A stretch of 64,000 bases of DNA from Eikenella sp. (lineage in GTDB: Bacteria > Pseudomonadota > Gammaproteobacteria > Burkholderiales > Neisseriaceae). The stretch is from NCBI GenBank assembly GCA_030528345.1, contig JAUMZB010000007.1, positions 1 through 64,000 of the forward strand, in the 5' to 3' direction. Below, piece by piece: positions 26,625-35,736 of the stretch (the first letter of the stretch is position 1; the number at the start of each line of letters is the position of its first letter). Both the position numbers and the translations under genes were made by a program. The notes below the pieces were generated by a model. It was given only the letters and a program-made list of their open reading frames with translations. It did not search any database and was not told the DNA's origin.

Positions 26625-27173
26625 GGCGGCGGATCATTGGGGTAAGGGCGGGCGGAATTCTATATTTCGGCTGTTTTTTTTGTCAAATCAGTAGGCAAAG
26701 GGCTTTCAGGTAGCCTGTAAGGAGGCCTTGCAAATACCGCCTGCGGCGCATTTCTGCATTGTGCGTTGATGTCCTAAGCGATGGTGGTGTCTGTTTTTCC
26801 TTATTTGTACGGAAGCTTGGTTTGTCATGGAGGGCGGCTTAATTTGCTAAGTCCCTAATTTTTCCGAAACATACCCTCAAAATAGGGCGAAATAACCCAG
26901 AAAACCAAGGATAGGGCAATAAAATATTTTGGAGCGGCCATACACCATTCAATTAGGTTTGTCCCGGTATCACACAAACAAATTGGCAGCGATAAACAAA
27001 GTTAGGCACATTCATCGCAGCTCTCTTCTTTGGCAGAGGCACAGCACGGCTTCCCATGCCTATGGCCATTGCTCACTTGCGTCACTTGGTTTGGACATGT
27101 TTGCGCTCGCTGCGCGGATACGCTTTGAACTGCTTATACATTCGGTGTGTTTGTAAAGGTCTTTAAAGGGGGC
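26625..27173. other. intergenic region with a family B repeat fragment and AT-rich unknown sequence
   Basis: Beyond the cluster promoter, bases 26721-26774 are a fragment related to the 8365-8570 element (TTGCAAA and the inverted GCGCATTTCTGC string). Bases 26800-27150 are AT-richer, with no recognisable gene; the short ORFs lack ribosome sites and family features. It looks like the scar of an insertion or deletion. Confidence 0.45.
26659..26686 (-). promoter_or_regulatory. sigma70 promoter of the dar-like cluster
   Basis: On the minus strand TTGACA, 16 bases (A-rich), TATAGA, with predicted start near 26652. It would drive the whole 8.7-kb minus-strand cluster. Confidence 0.7.
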
Positions 27174-27602
27174 TTAAGCAGCATCGGGCATTTGGAAATG
27201 GCAGCGTGCCACGGCCACCGGTTTGGCGGGGTCGGCCTGCCAGGCTTCTACGGCGATGTTGGCGATGCGGCTGCCTTGGCGGGTGAGCAGGCAGCGGGCG
27301 TAGAGGGTTTCGGGTTTGCCGCTGCGCAGGTAGTCGAGCGAGAAATCCACCATTTTGGGCAGTTGCGCCAGCTCGGCCTGCTGGAGCAGAAACAGGGCGG
27401 CGCAGCTTTCCATAAAGCCGCCGATCAGGCCGCCATGCAAGGCGGGCAGGAAGATATTGCCCAGATTGTCGCGTTTGTAGGGCAGGGCAAACAGGGGGCT
27501 ACCGTGTTCGTCTTCGCCGCATTGCAGGCCGATGAAGGCGGCGTAGGGCATGATTTCGGCGGCGCGGGCGGTGCGCTCTTGGGAGGGGTTGAATGTGCTC
27601 AT
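27174..27602 (-). CDS. PaaI-type hot-dog thioesterase
   Basis: 142 residues, single hot-dog domain. NIFLPALHGGLIGGFMESCAALFLL is the PaaI HGG motif with its central helix. Acyl-CoA or acyl-ACP thioesterase by family; substrate unknown. It overlaps the preceding thioesterase gene by 4 bases (ATGA), so the two are translationally coupled, possibly as a heteromer. Start ATG 27602; longer frames are shadow. Confidence 0.85.
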   Translation of the reverse strand: MSTFNPSQERTARAAEIMPYAAFIGLQCGEDEHGSPLFALPYKRDNLGNIFLPALHGGLIGGFMESCAALFLLQQAELAQLPKMVDFSLDYLRSGKPETLYARCLLTRQGSRIANIAVEAWQADPAKPVAVARCHFQMPDAA

Positions 27603-28072
27603 GATTGGCTCAGCAGGGCGTGGAGTTTGGCTTGTTCGGCGGCGGGAATGGGGGTGCGCATAAAGGTGGCGGTGCCCAAGGCAATGGGGTCGTCGGGGTG
27701 GTCTTGGTAGCAGATGCTGCGCACAAAAGCCACTTGGCCGGCCAGGCGGTAGCATTCGGCACGGCTGTAAATGCGGCGGTTGCGCTCGGCGGGGTGCATA
27801 TAGTCGATGCGCATATCGAGGGTGGCGATGATTTCCGCTTCTGCCAAACGGGCGGCCACGGCGCAGCCGGAGGCGACGTCGATGAGGGTGGTGATGACAC
27901 CGCCGTGTATGGTTTGCCAATCTTGGCGGCCCACCAAGTGGGGCTGCCAGTCTATGCTCAATACGGGGCGGCCGGCGTCCAGGCTTTCGCAACGCAGGCC
28001 GAGGGCGACACAGTGGGGCAGGCCGATATAGTGTTGGCTGAGCAGGCGGTAGATTTCGGGGTTGTGGGGCAT
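27599..28072 (-). CDS. PaaI-type hot-dog thioesterase
   Basis: 157 residues, hot-dog fold: QDWQTIHGGVITTLIDVASGCAVAA carries the His-Gly-Gly and catalytic acidic residue of the PaaI class. First gene of a two-gene unit. It could serve fatty acid, phenylacetyl-CoA or the nearby acyl-chain cluster; the sequence does not decide. Confidence 0.85.
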   Translation of the reverse strand: MPHNPEIYRLLSQHYIGLPHCVALGLRCESLDAGRPVLSIDWQPHLVGRQDWQTIHGGVITTLIDVASGCAVAARLAEAEIIATLDMRIDYMHPAERNRRIYSRAECYRLAGQVAFVRSICYQDHPDDPIALGTATFMRTPIPAAEQAKLHALLSQS

Positions 28073-28196
28073 GGTTTGGGATAGTGGTGAGTGTCAATGG
28101 TAAAGGGATAAAAGGCGGCCAATTAAACCGAATTGGCGGCGGTGTGTAAAGATGGCGGCGGGCGCACGGTGTCATGCGGCATAGGCGGGTTTGTTT

Positions 28197-29075
28197 TCAG
28201 GTAGCCTGAGCAAGCGATTCCGGATCGGTGTTTGCTGGCGCATCGTGAAGGGTGTCCTCTTGCAGCCTGATGTCGATGTCGCCGAAGGCATCGGCCGCTT
28301 GCACCACGCACACCAGGCCTTCTTTGACCAATTCCAAAAGGGCGATGAAGTTCACCACCACATAGGCGGCGCCTTCTTCGGGGCGGAACAGTTCGCAGAA
28401 GCGGCAGCCGCCTGTTTGCAGGCGGCGCAAAATGCTGCTCATTTGGGCGCGCACGGAAATGGCTTCCTGAAACACGGCGTGGTTGCGGTGGTGGCGGGCA
28501 CGGGAAAGAATGGCCAGCCAGGCTTGGGTGAGGTCGGCGGTGTGCACTTCGGGCAGTTTGGCCGCGACGGCGATTTCCAGCGGCAGCCAGGCCCAGGCGA
28601 AATCGCGGCCGGCGCGGGGCAGGGCGTCCAAGCCTTGAGCGGCGAGCTTCATCTGTTCGTAGGCCAGTAGCCGGCGCACCAGCTCGGCGCGCGGGTCGCC
28701 CGCTTCTTCGTCTTCCGCCGCAGGCGGTTGGGGCAGCAGCAGGCGTGATTTGATTTCAATCAGCACGGCGGCCATCAGCAGGTATTCGGCGGTGAGGTCC
28801 AGATCGCGGGCGTCCATCCGGGCGATGTAGGCCAGATATTGCTCGGTGATTTTGAGCATGGGGATGTCGAGCACGTCGATATTCTGCTTGCGGATGAGGT
28901 AGAGCAGCAGGTCGAGCGGGCCTTCGAAGCTGTGCAGCACCACCTGCAGCGCGTCGGGCGGGATAAACAAATCCTGCGGCACGTCGGTAACCGGTTGGCC
29001 GAACAGCCAGGCCACGGCGGACGGGGCGGGGGAGAGGCTAGCTGAAAGCGGCGGGGTGGCAGTCATTTCAAGCAT
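28197..29075 (-). CDS. scpA: segregation and condensation protein A
   Basis: Kleisin subunit that bridges SMC heads, with ScpB, in chromosome segregation. 292 residues. The N-terminal kleisin motif is FEGPLDLLLYLIRKQNIDVLDIPMLKITEQY; a central acidic linker follows (AAEDEEAG). I chose ATG 29075 because AAAGG lies 4-5 bases upstream, within a DUS. The stop codon is also in a DUS (…LAQAT-stop). Confidence 0.93.
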   Translation of the reverse strand: MLEMTATPPLSASLSPAPSAVAWLFGQPVTDVPQDLFIPPDALQVVLHSFEGPLDLLLYLIRKQNIDVLDIPMLKITEQYLAYIARMDARDLDLTAEYLLMAAVLIEIKSRLLLPQPPAAEDEEAGDPRAELVRRLLAYEQMKLAAQGLDALPRAGRDFAWAWLPLEIAVAAKLPEVHTADLTQAWLAILSRARHHRNHAVFQEAISVRAQMSSILRRLQTGGCRFCELFRPEEGAAYVVVNFIALLELVKEGLVCVVQAADAFGDIDIRLQEDTLHDAPANTDPESLAQAT

Positions 29076-29082
29076 CCGCCTT

Positions 29083-29859
29083 TCAGGTAGCCTGTGCGGC
29101 CAAATGTTCGATGGCGGCGTGGGCGCAATGCAGGCCGAATGCGGCGGTGACCAGCATGCTGGCGCCGTAGCCGGCGCAAGACAAACCTTGCGGTGCGGTG
29201 TCGGCCGCGCAGGCGGCACCGTTTTGCGGGGGGGTGATGTTTTCGGCGGAAAACACGCAGGGCACGCGCATTTTGTCGCCGCCGCGCGGAAAGCCGTAGT
29301 GGCGGCGCAAGGTGTAACGGAGGTTGGCCAGCAAGGGATCGTGGGTAACGCGGCTCAGGTCGGCGCAGGCAATGAGGGCGGGGTGGCGTTGTCCGCCCGC
29401 GCCGCCGCTGATGACAAAAGGTTGGCGCCGGCGGACAAAATAGTCGGCCATGGCGGCTTTCACGCGGATTTGGTCGATGGCGTCGATAACGAAATCAAAC
29501 GGTTGGGCGAACAGCTCGGGCAGGTTATCGACGGTCACGAAGTCTTCGATTTCGTGCACGGTGCAGGACGGGTTGATTTGGCGGATGCGTTCGTGCAAGG
29601 CGCACACCTTGGCTTTGCCGAAATCCTTGCTCAGGGCGTGCAGCTGGCGGTTGGTATTGGATTCGGCCACGTTGTCCAAATCAATCAGCGTCAGCGTGCC
29701 GATGCCGCTGCGCGCCAAGGCTTCCACCGCCCAAGAGCCGACGCCGCCCACCCCCGCCACGCAGACGTGTGCGCTGGCAAAACGCTTGAGAACGGCGGTG
29801 CCGTACAGGCGGGCAATGCCGCCGAAGCGGCGCTCGGCGGCGGAAGAATGCTCAATCAT
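29083..29859 (-). CDS. tcdA: tRNA threonylcarbamoyladenosine dehydratase
   Basis: E1/ThiF-like enzyme that cyclises t6A to ct6A in tRNA, using ATP. 258 residues from the chosen start. RRFGGIARLYG and the nucleotide loop VAGVGGVGSWAVEALARSGIG match TcdA (YgdL/CsdL). ATG 29859 is preferred over 29907, because a TATAAT at 29916-29921 would leave the longer form without a leader, and the E. coli protein begins at a similar place. The stop codon is supplied by a DUS (…AAQAT-stop). Confidence 0.92.
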   Translation of the reverse strand: MIEHSSAAERRFGGIARLYGTAVLKRFASAHVCVAGVGGVGSWAVEALARSGIGTLTLIDLDNVAESNTNRQLHALSKDFGKAKVCALHERIRQINPSCTVHEIEDFVTVDNLPELFAQPFDFVIDAIDQIRVKAAMADYFVRRRQPFVISGGAGGQRHPALIACADLSRVTHDPLLANLRYTLRRHYGFPRGGDKMRVPCVFSAENITPPQNGAACAADTAPQGLSCAGYGASMLVTAAFGLHCAHAAIEHLAAQAT

Positions 29860-29915
29860 CTGTTTCAAGTCAAAAAACGGCGAAAAAAAGGATGCGTGGG
29901 CACGCATTGGCGGCT

Positions 29916-29943
29916 ATTATACCGCATAGCTGTCTTTGCCAAG
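29916..29943 (-). promoter_or_regulatory. candidate tcdA promoter
   Basis: TATAAT on the minus strand with a TTGGCA-like box about 15 bases before it. Spacing is short, so moderate confidence. Confidence 0.45.
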
Positions 29944-30031
29944 CAGGCGGCAGGCCGCCGATGCGGTGTGCGCCGGCGCGGCAGGATGCCTATTTTGCCC
30001 TGAGGGGCGTTTATGATAAGGAGAAAAAACC

Positions 30032-30502
30032 ATGTATCAACACCTTGCAATCGCCGTGGACGGCAGCCGTACCTCTCAGAACGCTTTGGCCCATGCTTGC
30101 GGTTTGGCCAAAATGAACAAAGCGGAGCTGACCTTGGTGCACGTGGCCAACCCCGCCGAATACATGGCCACCATGGCGCCGGAATTTCTGCAATACGAAG
30201 GCTACGAAGCCGTGGCCACCACTCAGGGCAATAAAATTTTGGAGGCGGCGGCCGAACAGGCCAAAGCGGTGTTGGGCGCCGATGCCAAAGTTCACCAACA
30301 TCTGTTGGTGATCAATAAAAACACCCGCGAGATGGCTAAGAACTTGGTGGATTATGCTGCGGAAGCCAAAGCCGATTTGCTGGTGTTGGGCACGCACGGG
30401 CGCAGCGGTTTGATGCACTTGCTGATGGGCAGCTTCGCCGAAACCGTGATGCGCGAAACCAGCCTGCCGCTGCTGATTATCCGCCGCGAGTCCGACGATT
30501 GA
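30032..30502 (+). CDS. universal stress protein, UspA family
   Basis: 156 residues, single Usp domain of the ATP-binding subtype: LAIAVDGSRTSQNAL at the N-terminus and the nucleotide motif GTHGRSGLMHLLMGSFAE near the C-terminus. ATAAGGAGAA gives a strong ribosome site. Divergent from tcdA and followed by its own terminator. Likely a dimeric stress-response protein; specific role unknown. Confidence 0.93.
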   Translation: MYQHLAIAVDGSRTSQNALAHACGLAKMNKAELTLVHVANPAEYMATMAPEFLQYEGYEAVATTQGNKILEAAAEQAKAVLGADAKVHQHLLVINKNTREMAKNLVDYAAEAKADLLVLGTHGRSGLMHLLMGSFAETVMRETSLPLLIIRRESDD

Positions 30503-30526
30503 TTGTTTGGTCTGACCGAATAAAAT

Positions 30527-30558
30527 CAGGCTACCTGAAAGCGCTTTCAGGTAGCCTG
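30527..30558 (+). terminator. perfect DUS palindrome terminator, usp/lipoprotein
   Basis: Bases 30527-30542 (CAGGCTACCTGAAAGC) are directly followed by their exact complement: a 32-bp palindrome of two full DUS, serving both convergent genes. Confidence 0.8.
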
Positions 30559-30587
30559 TATCGTTAGGAACAGCCGGCAGTTCGGTT

Positions 30588-31325
30588 TTAGCGCAGATAT
30601 TTGCGCATCAGATAGTCCGAACGTTCCAGCGTCTTTTGCAGTACGTCCGCAATTTCGCCGTTTTCCGCGCTGCTGCCGTCTTCTTTCCAAAATAACACTT
30701 TGCTTTCGATCTGGTTGATCTGCGCCATTTTGCCGCCGCTCTCGTAGAAATACAGATTGTCCGACCGGTTGTTCTGCGTGTGTACGATAAAGATCGGCTT
30801 GCCGCTTTCATAGAAGCCGGTCATACTCCATATGCCGCTTTGCGGATCACCTGCGATACTCAGCGCCAAGCGTCCCTGTTCGTCGTAGTAACCGCTGCGC
30901 AGGCTTTTGCCGTTTTGAATATCGACAAAATTTGTCACCCGGCCTTCGGGCGTGTACCAAATGGTGCGCCCTTCGCTGGCGGCAACATCAAAGTTTTGTA
31001 AATCTTTGTCGTCCGGAATCACCACGGCATTGATCTGCTTGCTTTGGCTGTCTTGGTAGAAATCCTGCACCACGGCTTTTCCTTCGGCGTTGCGGCCCAG
31101 CAGCATGCGGTAGTAGCCGCCGCGCATCGGCTGTTGCGCCAATTCGCCGTCGGCGTTGTAATAGGCGATGATTTTTTGCTCGTTTTGGCGCAGCTGCTTG
31201 CCGGCATAATCGGCTGCGGCATTTAGAGTCGTTGCGTTGGCCGGCACATTGTTCTGCGGTGCGGTGGTGGCGCAGGCGCCCAGCAAAGCCGAGAGCAGGG
31301 CGGCTGCCAGCAGTTTTTTCGTCAT
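30588..31325 (-). CDS. predicted lipoprotein with MORN/YwqK-like repeats, function unknown
   Basis: 245 residues. Signal peptide with lipobox LLGAC. The mature part contains recurring aromatic-Gly strands (GGYYRML, GRTIWYTPEG, SGYYDEQGRL, TGFYESGKPIF) reminiscent of MORN/YwqK-type beta repeats; this is inference. I chose ATG 31325 because AAGGAG lies 7 bases upstream, whereas the ATG at 31331 is too close to it. Stands alone. Confidence 0.75.
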   Translation of the reverse strand: MTKKLLAAALLSALLGACATTAPQNNVPANATTLNAAADYAGKQLRQNEQKIIAYYNADGELAQQPMRGGYYRMLLGRNAEGKAVVQDFYQDSQSKQINAVVIPDDKDLQNFDVAASEGRTIWYTPEGRVTNFVDIQNGKSLRSGYYDEQGRLALSIAGDPQSGIWSMTGFYESGKPIFIVHTQNNRSDNLYFYESGGKMAQINQIESKVLFWKEDGSSAENGEIADVLQKTLERSDYLMRKYLR

Positions 31326-31699
31326 GAGCATGCTCCTTTTGAGAGTTGGATGGGGGTATGCGGACGGTTCCGCAACAGGAGGGTGGTGGAAGGCTACCTG
31401 AAAGCCGGGAAATGTGCCAGCAGATTTAAGATTGTACCAAGCAGACAGTCTGCACTGATTTACAGCATATTCGGGTACTGGGGAATATCATTTATCTGGC
31501 ATGGAACTTGCTAGAAAATTTAGCGCTTCCAAGTTTCTGCTAAACTCGGTATACGTTACAATATATTTAATACATTTTAAATCAAGCGGATTTTCTTGGA
31601 ACGGTGTCGTGGTGCAAACTTGGCATAGAAATCATACTTTGCGATGCCGTTTCGGAATTATCGTCCCACAAAAAACACCAGTATAAACGGAGGTTTGCC
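31326..31699. other. intergenic region ahead of pilC-like gene
   Basis: One DUS lies near 31390; from about 31490 the sequence turns AT-rich, marking the left edge of the low-GC stretch. No gene is supported. The promoter of the pilC-like gene should lie here; no homopolymer phase-variation tract is visible. Confidence 0.5.
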
Positions 31700-34600
31700 A
31701 TGCGGGTAAATAAAAAACATGCTTTCCAAGTCAAGCCAATAGTTGGCTTGCTGACAGCCATATTAGTACCAATAACAGCTTCGGCGTTGGTGATTGAAGA
31801 GGATTTTACCGGTGAAACCTTAAAAAATAACTGGCTGATGCCCTTGCCGGGTGATGGCGTGGTGCACGCCCAGTATACGATTCAGCAAAATACGGTAATA
31901 GACAATTTTGCTTGTTTGACTGCAGGTGTTGGAACGGCAAAGCCAACTGCAACAGTGGCGGGTACTCCTCCTAGGTGTCCGAGTCGAAATGACGCTCCGG
32001 GGCTGGGTGCATTGCGTTTGACACCTGCCGAACGTTATCGGGTGGGTGGTATTGTGTCCAACTTTTCATTCCCAACTAATGAGGGCGTGGACATTACTTT
32101 TACCACTTATGCATGGGGAGGGACGGGTGCCGACGGCATGACCTTCTTCTTGGCGGATGCGGACAAGCCGGCTACCTTGGGCGCCAGCGGCGGTTCTCTG
32201 AGCTATTCATGTTCTAAAGCCAACCCTGTTTTTAGTGGTGTGGATGGCGGTTATTTCGGTATTGGTATGGATGAATGGGGCAATTATGTTAACGCAAGAG
32301 ATAATACCAATACAGGTGCTTTAAACCCTAGCCATCCGGAGAATCGTTCGCCTAATGCTATTGGCATTCGTGGCGCAGGGTCGGTTAACTATAACTATTT
32401 TTCCAATCCTGATCGTTTTCTGCAAGATGTTTATACCCGGATGGGATTGGGCGCTGTTCCGGCGACGACCAAAACCAGTTGGCGGAATCAGTGGCAGGTC
32501 GCTAGTGCGTCTAATTTGAGAGCAGTAGCCGATAGGCTGCGCAAAGTCTGCGAGACAGGGACTTATCAAATAGACACCTCTTTTTTGCCGGCCGGAAGAA
32601 CCCCAATTACACTGAGTACCGCTTATGCTAAAGATGATGTGGCTCGTTCACAATTAAAACTTTATAACTATGGTTATTTGACGCATAAAGTATTGCCTAA
32701 CCCGTTGGCAACCAACGGTGTTCACCTGACATCGAGAAGTCAGGCTAAACCCATTCAATATCGTATTCGGATTACCAAAGATGGTAAGGCTAGTGTTTGG
32801 TATAGCTATAATTCGGGTGCTTATCAGCCGGTAATGGTGGACTATGATGTGGTGGCGCAAAACGGTCCGCTGCCTCGAGCATTCCGCTTTGGTTTTACGG
32901 GCGCAACGGGTGGTTCTACAAATAACCATGAGGTAACATGTTTTAAAGCCGCGCCGGATAGCCAGTCTGAAGGGGATGCTGCCGTTAATTTGCCTGATGC
33001 TAAGATTGTTAGCAACACCCAGTTATTTTTCTCTTTATATAATCCCCATGATTGGACTGGCCAAGTTGTGGCTTATCCTTTGGTGCATAGTGCAGCCAAC
33101 AATACTTATGATTTTGCAAGGTATGCCAACTGGGATGCATCTTGTAGGCTCAATGGAGGCAGTGAGCTGCATAAGAACGGTATTTGTAATTCAACTAATA
33201 CCACGGTCAGTGCACAAAGTCGTAACAGCCGCGTATTCTGGACTTGGAATGGCAGTAATGGTGTAAGCTTGGAGTGGGGTAATCTAACAGCTACTCAGCA
33301 AAATAGCCTGCAATTGCCTGGAGAAGCGGTAGGCATTGCCCAACAGCGCTTGGAGTATTTGAAAGGCGATATTAGTCAAGAACAAGTTAATGTAGGTGTA
33401 GGCTTGTTCCGCGCCCGTAAAAGTTTATTGGGCGATGTGATTAATTCAGGGCCGACATGGGTAGGTGCGCCGGCAAACAGCAAATATCAGGCCAGATGGC
33501 AAAATTATCGCCATGCAGGAGATGCTTTGCCGGAAAATCAAGGTCAGAGTTACGCTGCATATATGGCGGAACAGCAACAAAGAACCAATGTGGTATACGC
33601 TGGTGCCAATGATGGTTTTTTACACGGTTTTCGCAGTGGAGCCAATAAGGCTGATGGTAGCTTTGATTTGGCGAACAATGATGGTGCGGAAGTATTGGCA
33701 TATATGCCTGCTTCGGTTTTGGCGAGAATCATTAATAAAACTACAAACAGTTTAAACTTCAGCCATGCCCAATATGCCCATAATTTCTATAATGATGCTT
33801 CTCCTGGGAGTGGAGATGTATTCTACAACGGTAAGTGGCATACTTGGCTGATGAGTGGTTTGGGTAGTGGCGGCAGTACTGTTTATGCTTTGGATATTAC
33901 CAACCCATCCAAATTCACTAACAGCAACAGTGATGCGGGTTCTCAGGTTATCGGAGAGTGGTCATACGATCCGGCTGATCCAATTTGGCGTAACTTGGGT
34001 AATACTTATGGTAAACCTGTATTTGGTCGTTTCCATGACGGTAATTGGGGTGCGGTATTCGGTAATGGCTGGTGCTCTTCTGTCGATGCGGCTAATGGCA
34101 ATTGTACTGCCAACAGTGGTCCGGCAGGCATTTATGTGATGTCGATTGATAGTAGTAATGGTAGACCCTCCTTTACCTTTATCAGTACTGAAGAAGGTGG
34201 TACGTTAGATAGCCCCAATGGTATCGCTTATGTGACACCCGTAGATTTGGATCGTGACAGAATATACGATTATGCTTATGCGGGTGATTTGAAAGGCAAC
34301 GTATGGCGTTTCAACTTGAGCGCCAACAGCAGTGCAGCTTGGGGTAGTACTAGACCTCAGAAAATCTTCACTACCCGTAATGGGCAGCCCATTTCAACTA
34401 AAATTGTTGTTGCTCAAGATGCTGGTACAGATAGAGATCCGATTATCAGTTTCGGTACAGGCTTACGCAAAGAAGGTTATTTAGGATCTGGTGTGACTTA
34501 TGCTGTAGGAACGCAAAGTGTCTATGGTTTGAGGGATAAAACTGCTGTTACTTTTCCTAGTAGCGGAAACAATATTGCTGAGATATCTATTCCCAACTTG

Positions 34601-35083
34601 TTAAAACAAACAGTTGGTTCTGATCATACATTGAGTGTAAATAGTATTGATTGGAATATACATTCAGGATGGTACATTGATTTGGATACTGTAAGACTTC
34701 CGGATGGTTCTACGCAATACGAGCAGATTATTTACAATCCTCACTTGGAAAAAGGTAAGTATCTAATATTGAATAGTTATATTGATGGTAGCTCGCCCAC
34801 GTTATCTTGCACCAGTACCAAATCATCAGGATATATTTATCCTTTAAATGTTCATGACGGAACAGGTGTCCCAGACTTTGCTCGAAATAACCCGAATGAT
34901 ACACCATCAAGATTGTTGGCTAGTGTGACAGGCAGTGTGACGATCATTTACACCCCGGATGGGCGGAGTTACTTAGTTGGTAAAGATGCTAGTGGCAAAC
35001 CAATATTGATTGAGGTGTTTTTCCCTAATGAAAAAGCACTTAGACGTATCAGTTGGCGAGAGATTTTCCAGACAGGAATATGA
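31700..35083 (+). CDS. PilC/PilY1-family type IV pilus adhesin with L-type-lectin-like N-terminus
   Basis: 1127 residues, exported (signal peptide ending ASA, about residue 29). Residues about 30-330 look like a legume (L-type) lectin domain: GADGMTFFLADAD and GVDGGYFGIGMDEWGNY are its hallmark strings. The C-terminal half is the PilY1 beta-propeller, beginning near LLGDVINSGPTWVG and YAGANDGFLHGF, with the calcium loop DLDRDRIYDYAYAGD at about 845-860. PilC/PilY1 proteins sit at the type IV pilus tip, help pilus assembly and mediate adhesion. ACGGAGG is 6 bases before the chosen ATG, though the frame is open to 31604. AT-richer than its surroundings, and I noticed no DUS inside. Confidence 0.88.
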   Translation: MRVNKKHAFQVKPIVGLLTAILVPITASALVIEEDFTGETLKNNWLMPLPGDGVVHAQYTIQQNTVIDNFACLTAGVGTAKPTATVAGTPPRCPSRNDAPGLGALRLTPAERYRVGGIVSNFSFPTNEGVDITFTTYAWGGTGADGMTFFLADADKPATLGASGGSLSYSCSKANPVFSGVDGGYFGIGMDEWGNYVNARDNTNTGALNPSHPENRSPNAIGIRGAGSVNYNYFSNPDRFLQDVYTRMGLGAVPATTKTSWRNQWQVASASNLRAVADRLRKVCETGTYQIDTSFLPAGRTPITLSTAYAKDDVARSQLKLYNYGYLTHKVLPNPLATNGVHLTSRSQAKPIQYRIRITKDGKASVWYSYNSGAYQPVMVDYDVVAQNGPLPRAFRFGFTGATGGSTNNHEVTCFKAAPDSQSEGDAAVNLPDAKIVSNTQLFFSLYNPHDWTGQVVAYPLVHSAANNTYDFARYANWDASCRLNGGSELHKNGICNSTNTTVSAQSRNSRVFWTWNGSNGVSLEWGNLTATQQNSLQLPGEAVGIAQQRLEYLKGDISQEQVNVGVGLFRARKSLLGDVINSGPTWVGAPANSKYQARWQNYRHAGDALPENQGQSYAAYMAEQQQRTNVVYAGANDGFLHGFRSGANKADGSFDLANNDGAEVLAYMPASVLARIINKTTNSLNFSHAQYAHNFYNDASPGSGDVFYNGKWHTWLMSGLGSGGSTVYALDITNPSKFTNSNSDAGSQVIGEWSYDPADPIWRNLGNTYGKPVFGRFHDGNWGAVFGNGWCSSVDAANGNCTANSGPAGIYVMSIDSSNGRPSFTFISTEEGGTLDSPNGIAYVTPVDLDRDRIYDYAYAGDLKGNVWRFNLSANSSAAWGSTRPQKIFTTRNGQPISTKIVVAQDAGTDRDPIISFGTGLRKEGYLGSGVTYAVGTQSVYGLRDKTAVTFPSSGNNIAEISIPNLLKQTVGSDHTLSVNSIDWNIHSGWYIDLDTVRLPDGSTQYEQIIYNPHLEKGKYLILNSYIDGSSPTLSCTSTKSSGYIYPLNVHDGTGVPDFARNNPNDTPSRLLASVTGSVTIIYTPDGRSYLVGKDASGKPILIEVFFPNEKALRRISWREIFQTGI

Positions 35084-35098
35084 TCCGTTATTTGCGAA

Positions 35099-35136
35099 GC
35101 CCCAAACCTTTCTGTTGGAAACGTTTGGGGCGTTTT
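35099..35136 (+). terminator. terminator after pilC-like gene
   Basis: GCCCCAAAC / GTTTGGGGC stem then GTTTT; a classic intrinsic terminator without DUS. Confidence 0.85.
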
Positions 35137-35329
35137 CGACCTTGACTTGACAATCTAAGTGCAACAAATAGAAGCGGTGCCTATAAAGCAGCATGATTTT
35201 TTATCACACAAAAAGCATACGAAGAGGCTTTAGGGTTTGTGGATATCCGCATTTTACTTTATATAATCCACGTATGATTGGAAATATCCTCACGGACGCC
35301 CAATGAGTTAAAATTGAACTGTTGTGCAG

Positions 35330-35703
35330 CGGCGAAGTTACCGATCGCGGACGTAGCGTAGCACTACCTTTTCATCGAAGCCATCCTGTAGATTGTTCGT
35401 AACGGTAGTCGATGGCGTGATTTACCCGCAGAGTCGGTGGTTGGAACAAGGTGTGCCAACGCTATACGCTAGGTTAAGAGGCGGACGTGTCCGCAAGATT
35501 TTCGAAGCATTCGGTCACGCTCCCGATATGGCGCAATGATCAATGGTGCCATCGTCAAGACTCACTGCCATGGACAGGGCACAAAAAGGGGGATCCGAAA
35601 TTAGGATATCGGTAAATTCAAAGGCGGAATGACAACCAAAGTCCTCGCAATGGTAGATGAGTTGGGCAATCTGGTAAATTTCAGGCTGCTGCTTGGTTAA
35701 CGC
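35330..35703 (+). pseudogene. IS5-family transposase remnant
   Basis: Scattered frames give pieces typical of IS5-type transposases: WRDLP near 35413, IFEAFGHAPDM near 35498, then NGAIVKTHCHGQGTKRG (with the DG-x-V-x-x-H-x-H-G-x-G motif decayed) and, after an in-frame TAG, GKFKGGMTTKVLAMVDELG...NFRLLLG ending near 35700. Several frame changes and a stop make it dead. The C-terminal third and clear IS ends are missing. Confidence 0.8.
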
Positions 35704-35736
35704 AATGACATATAATGACATATTGGGAGTGAAATT

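Noticed and set aside
26929..27156. 75-codon plus ORF in the gap after the dar-like cluster
   Set aside because: No ribosome site or recognisable features; ordinary chance ORF in AT-rich sequence.
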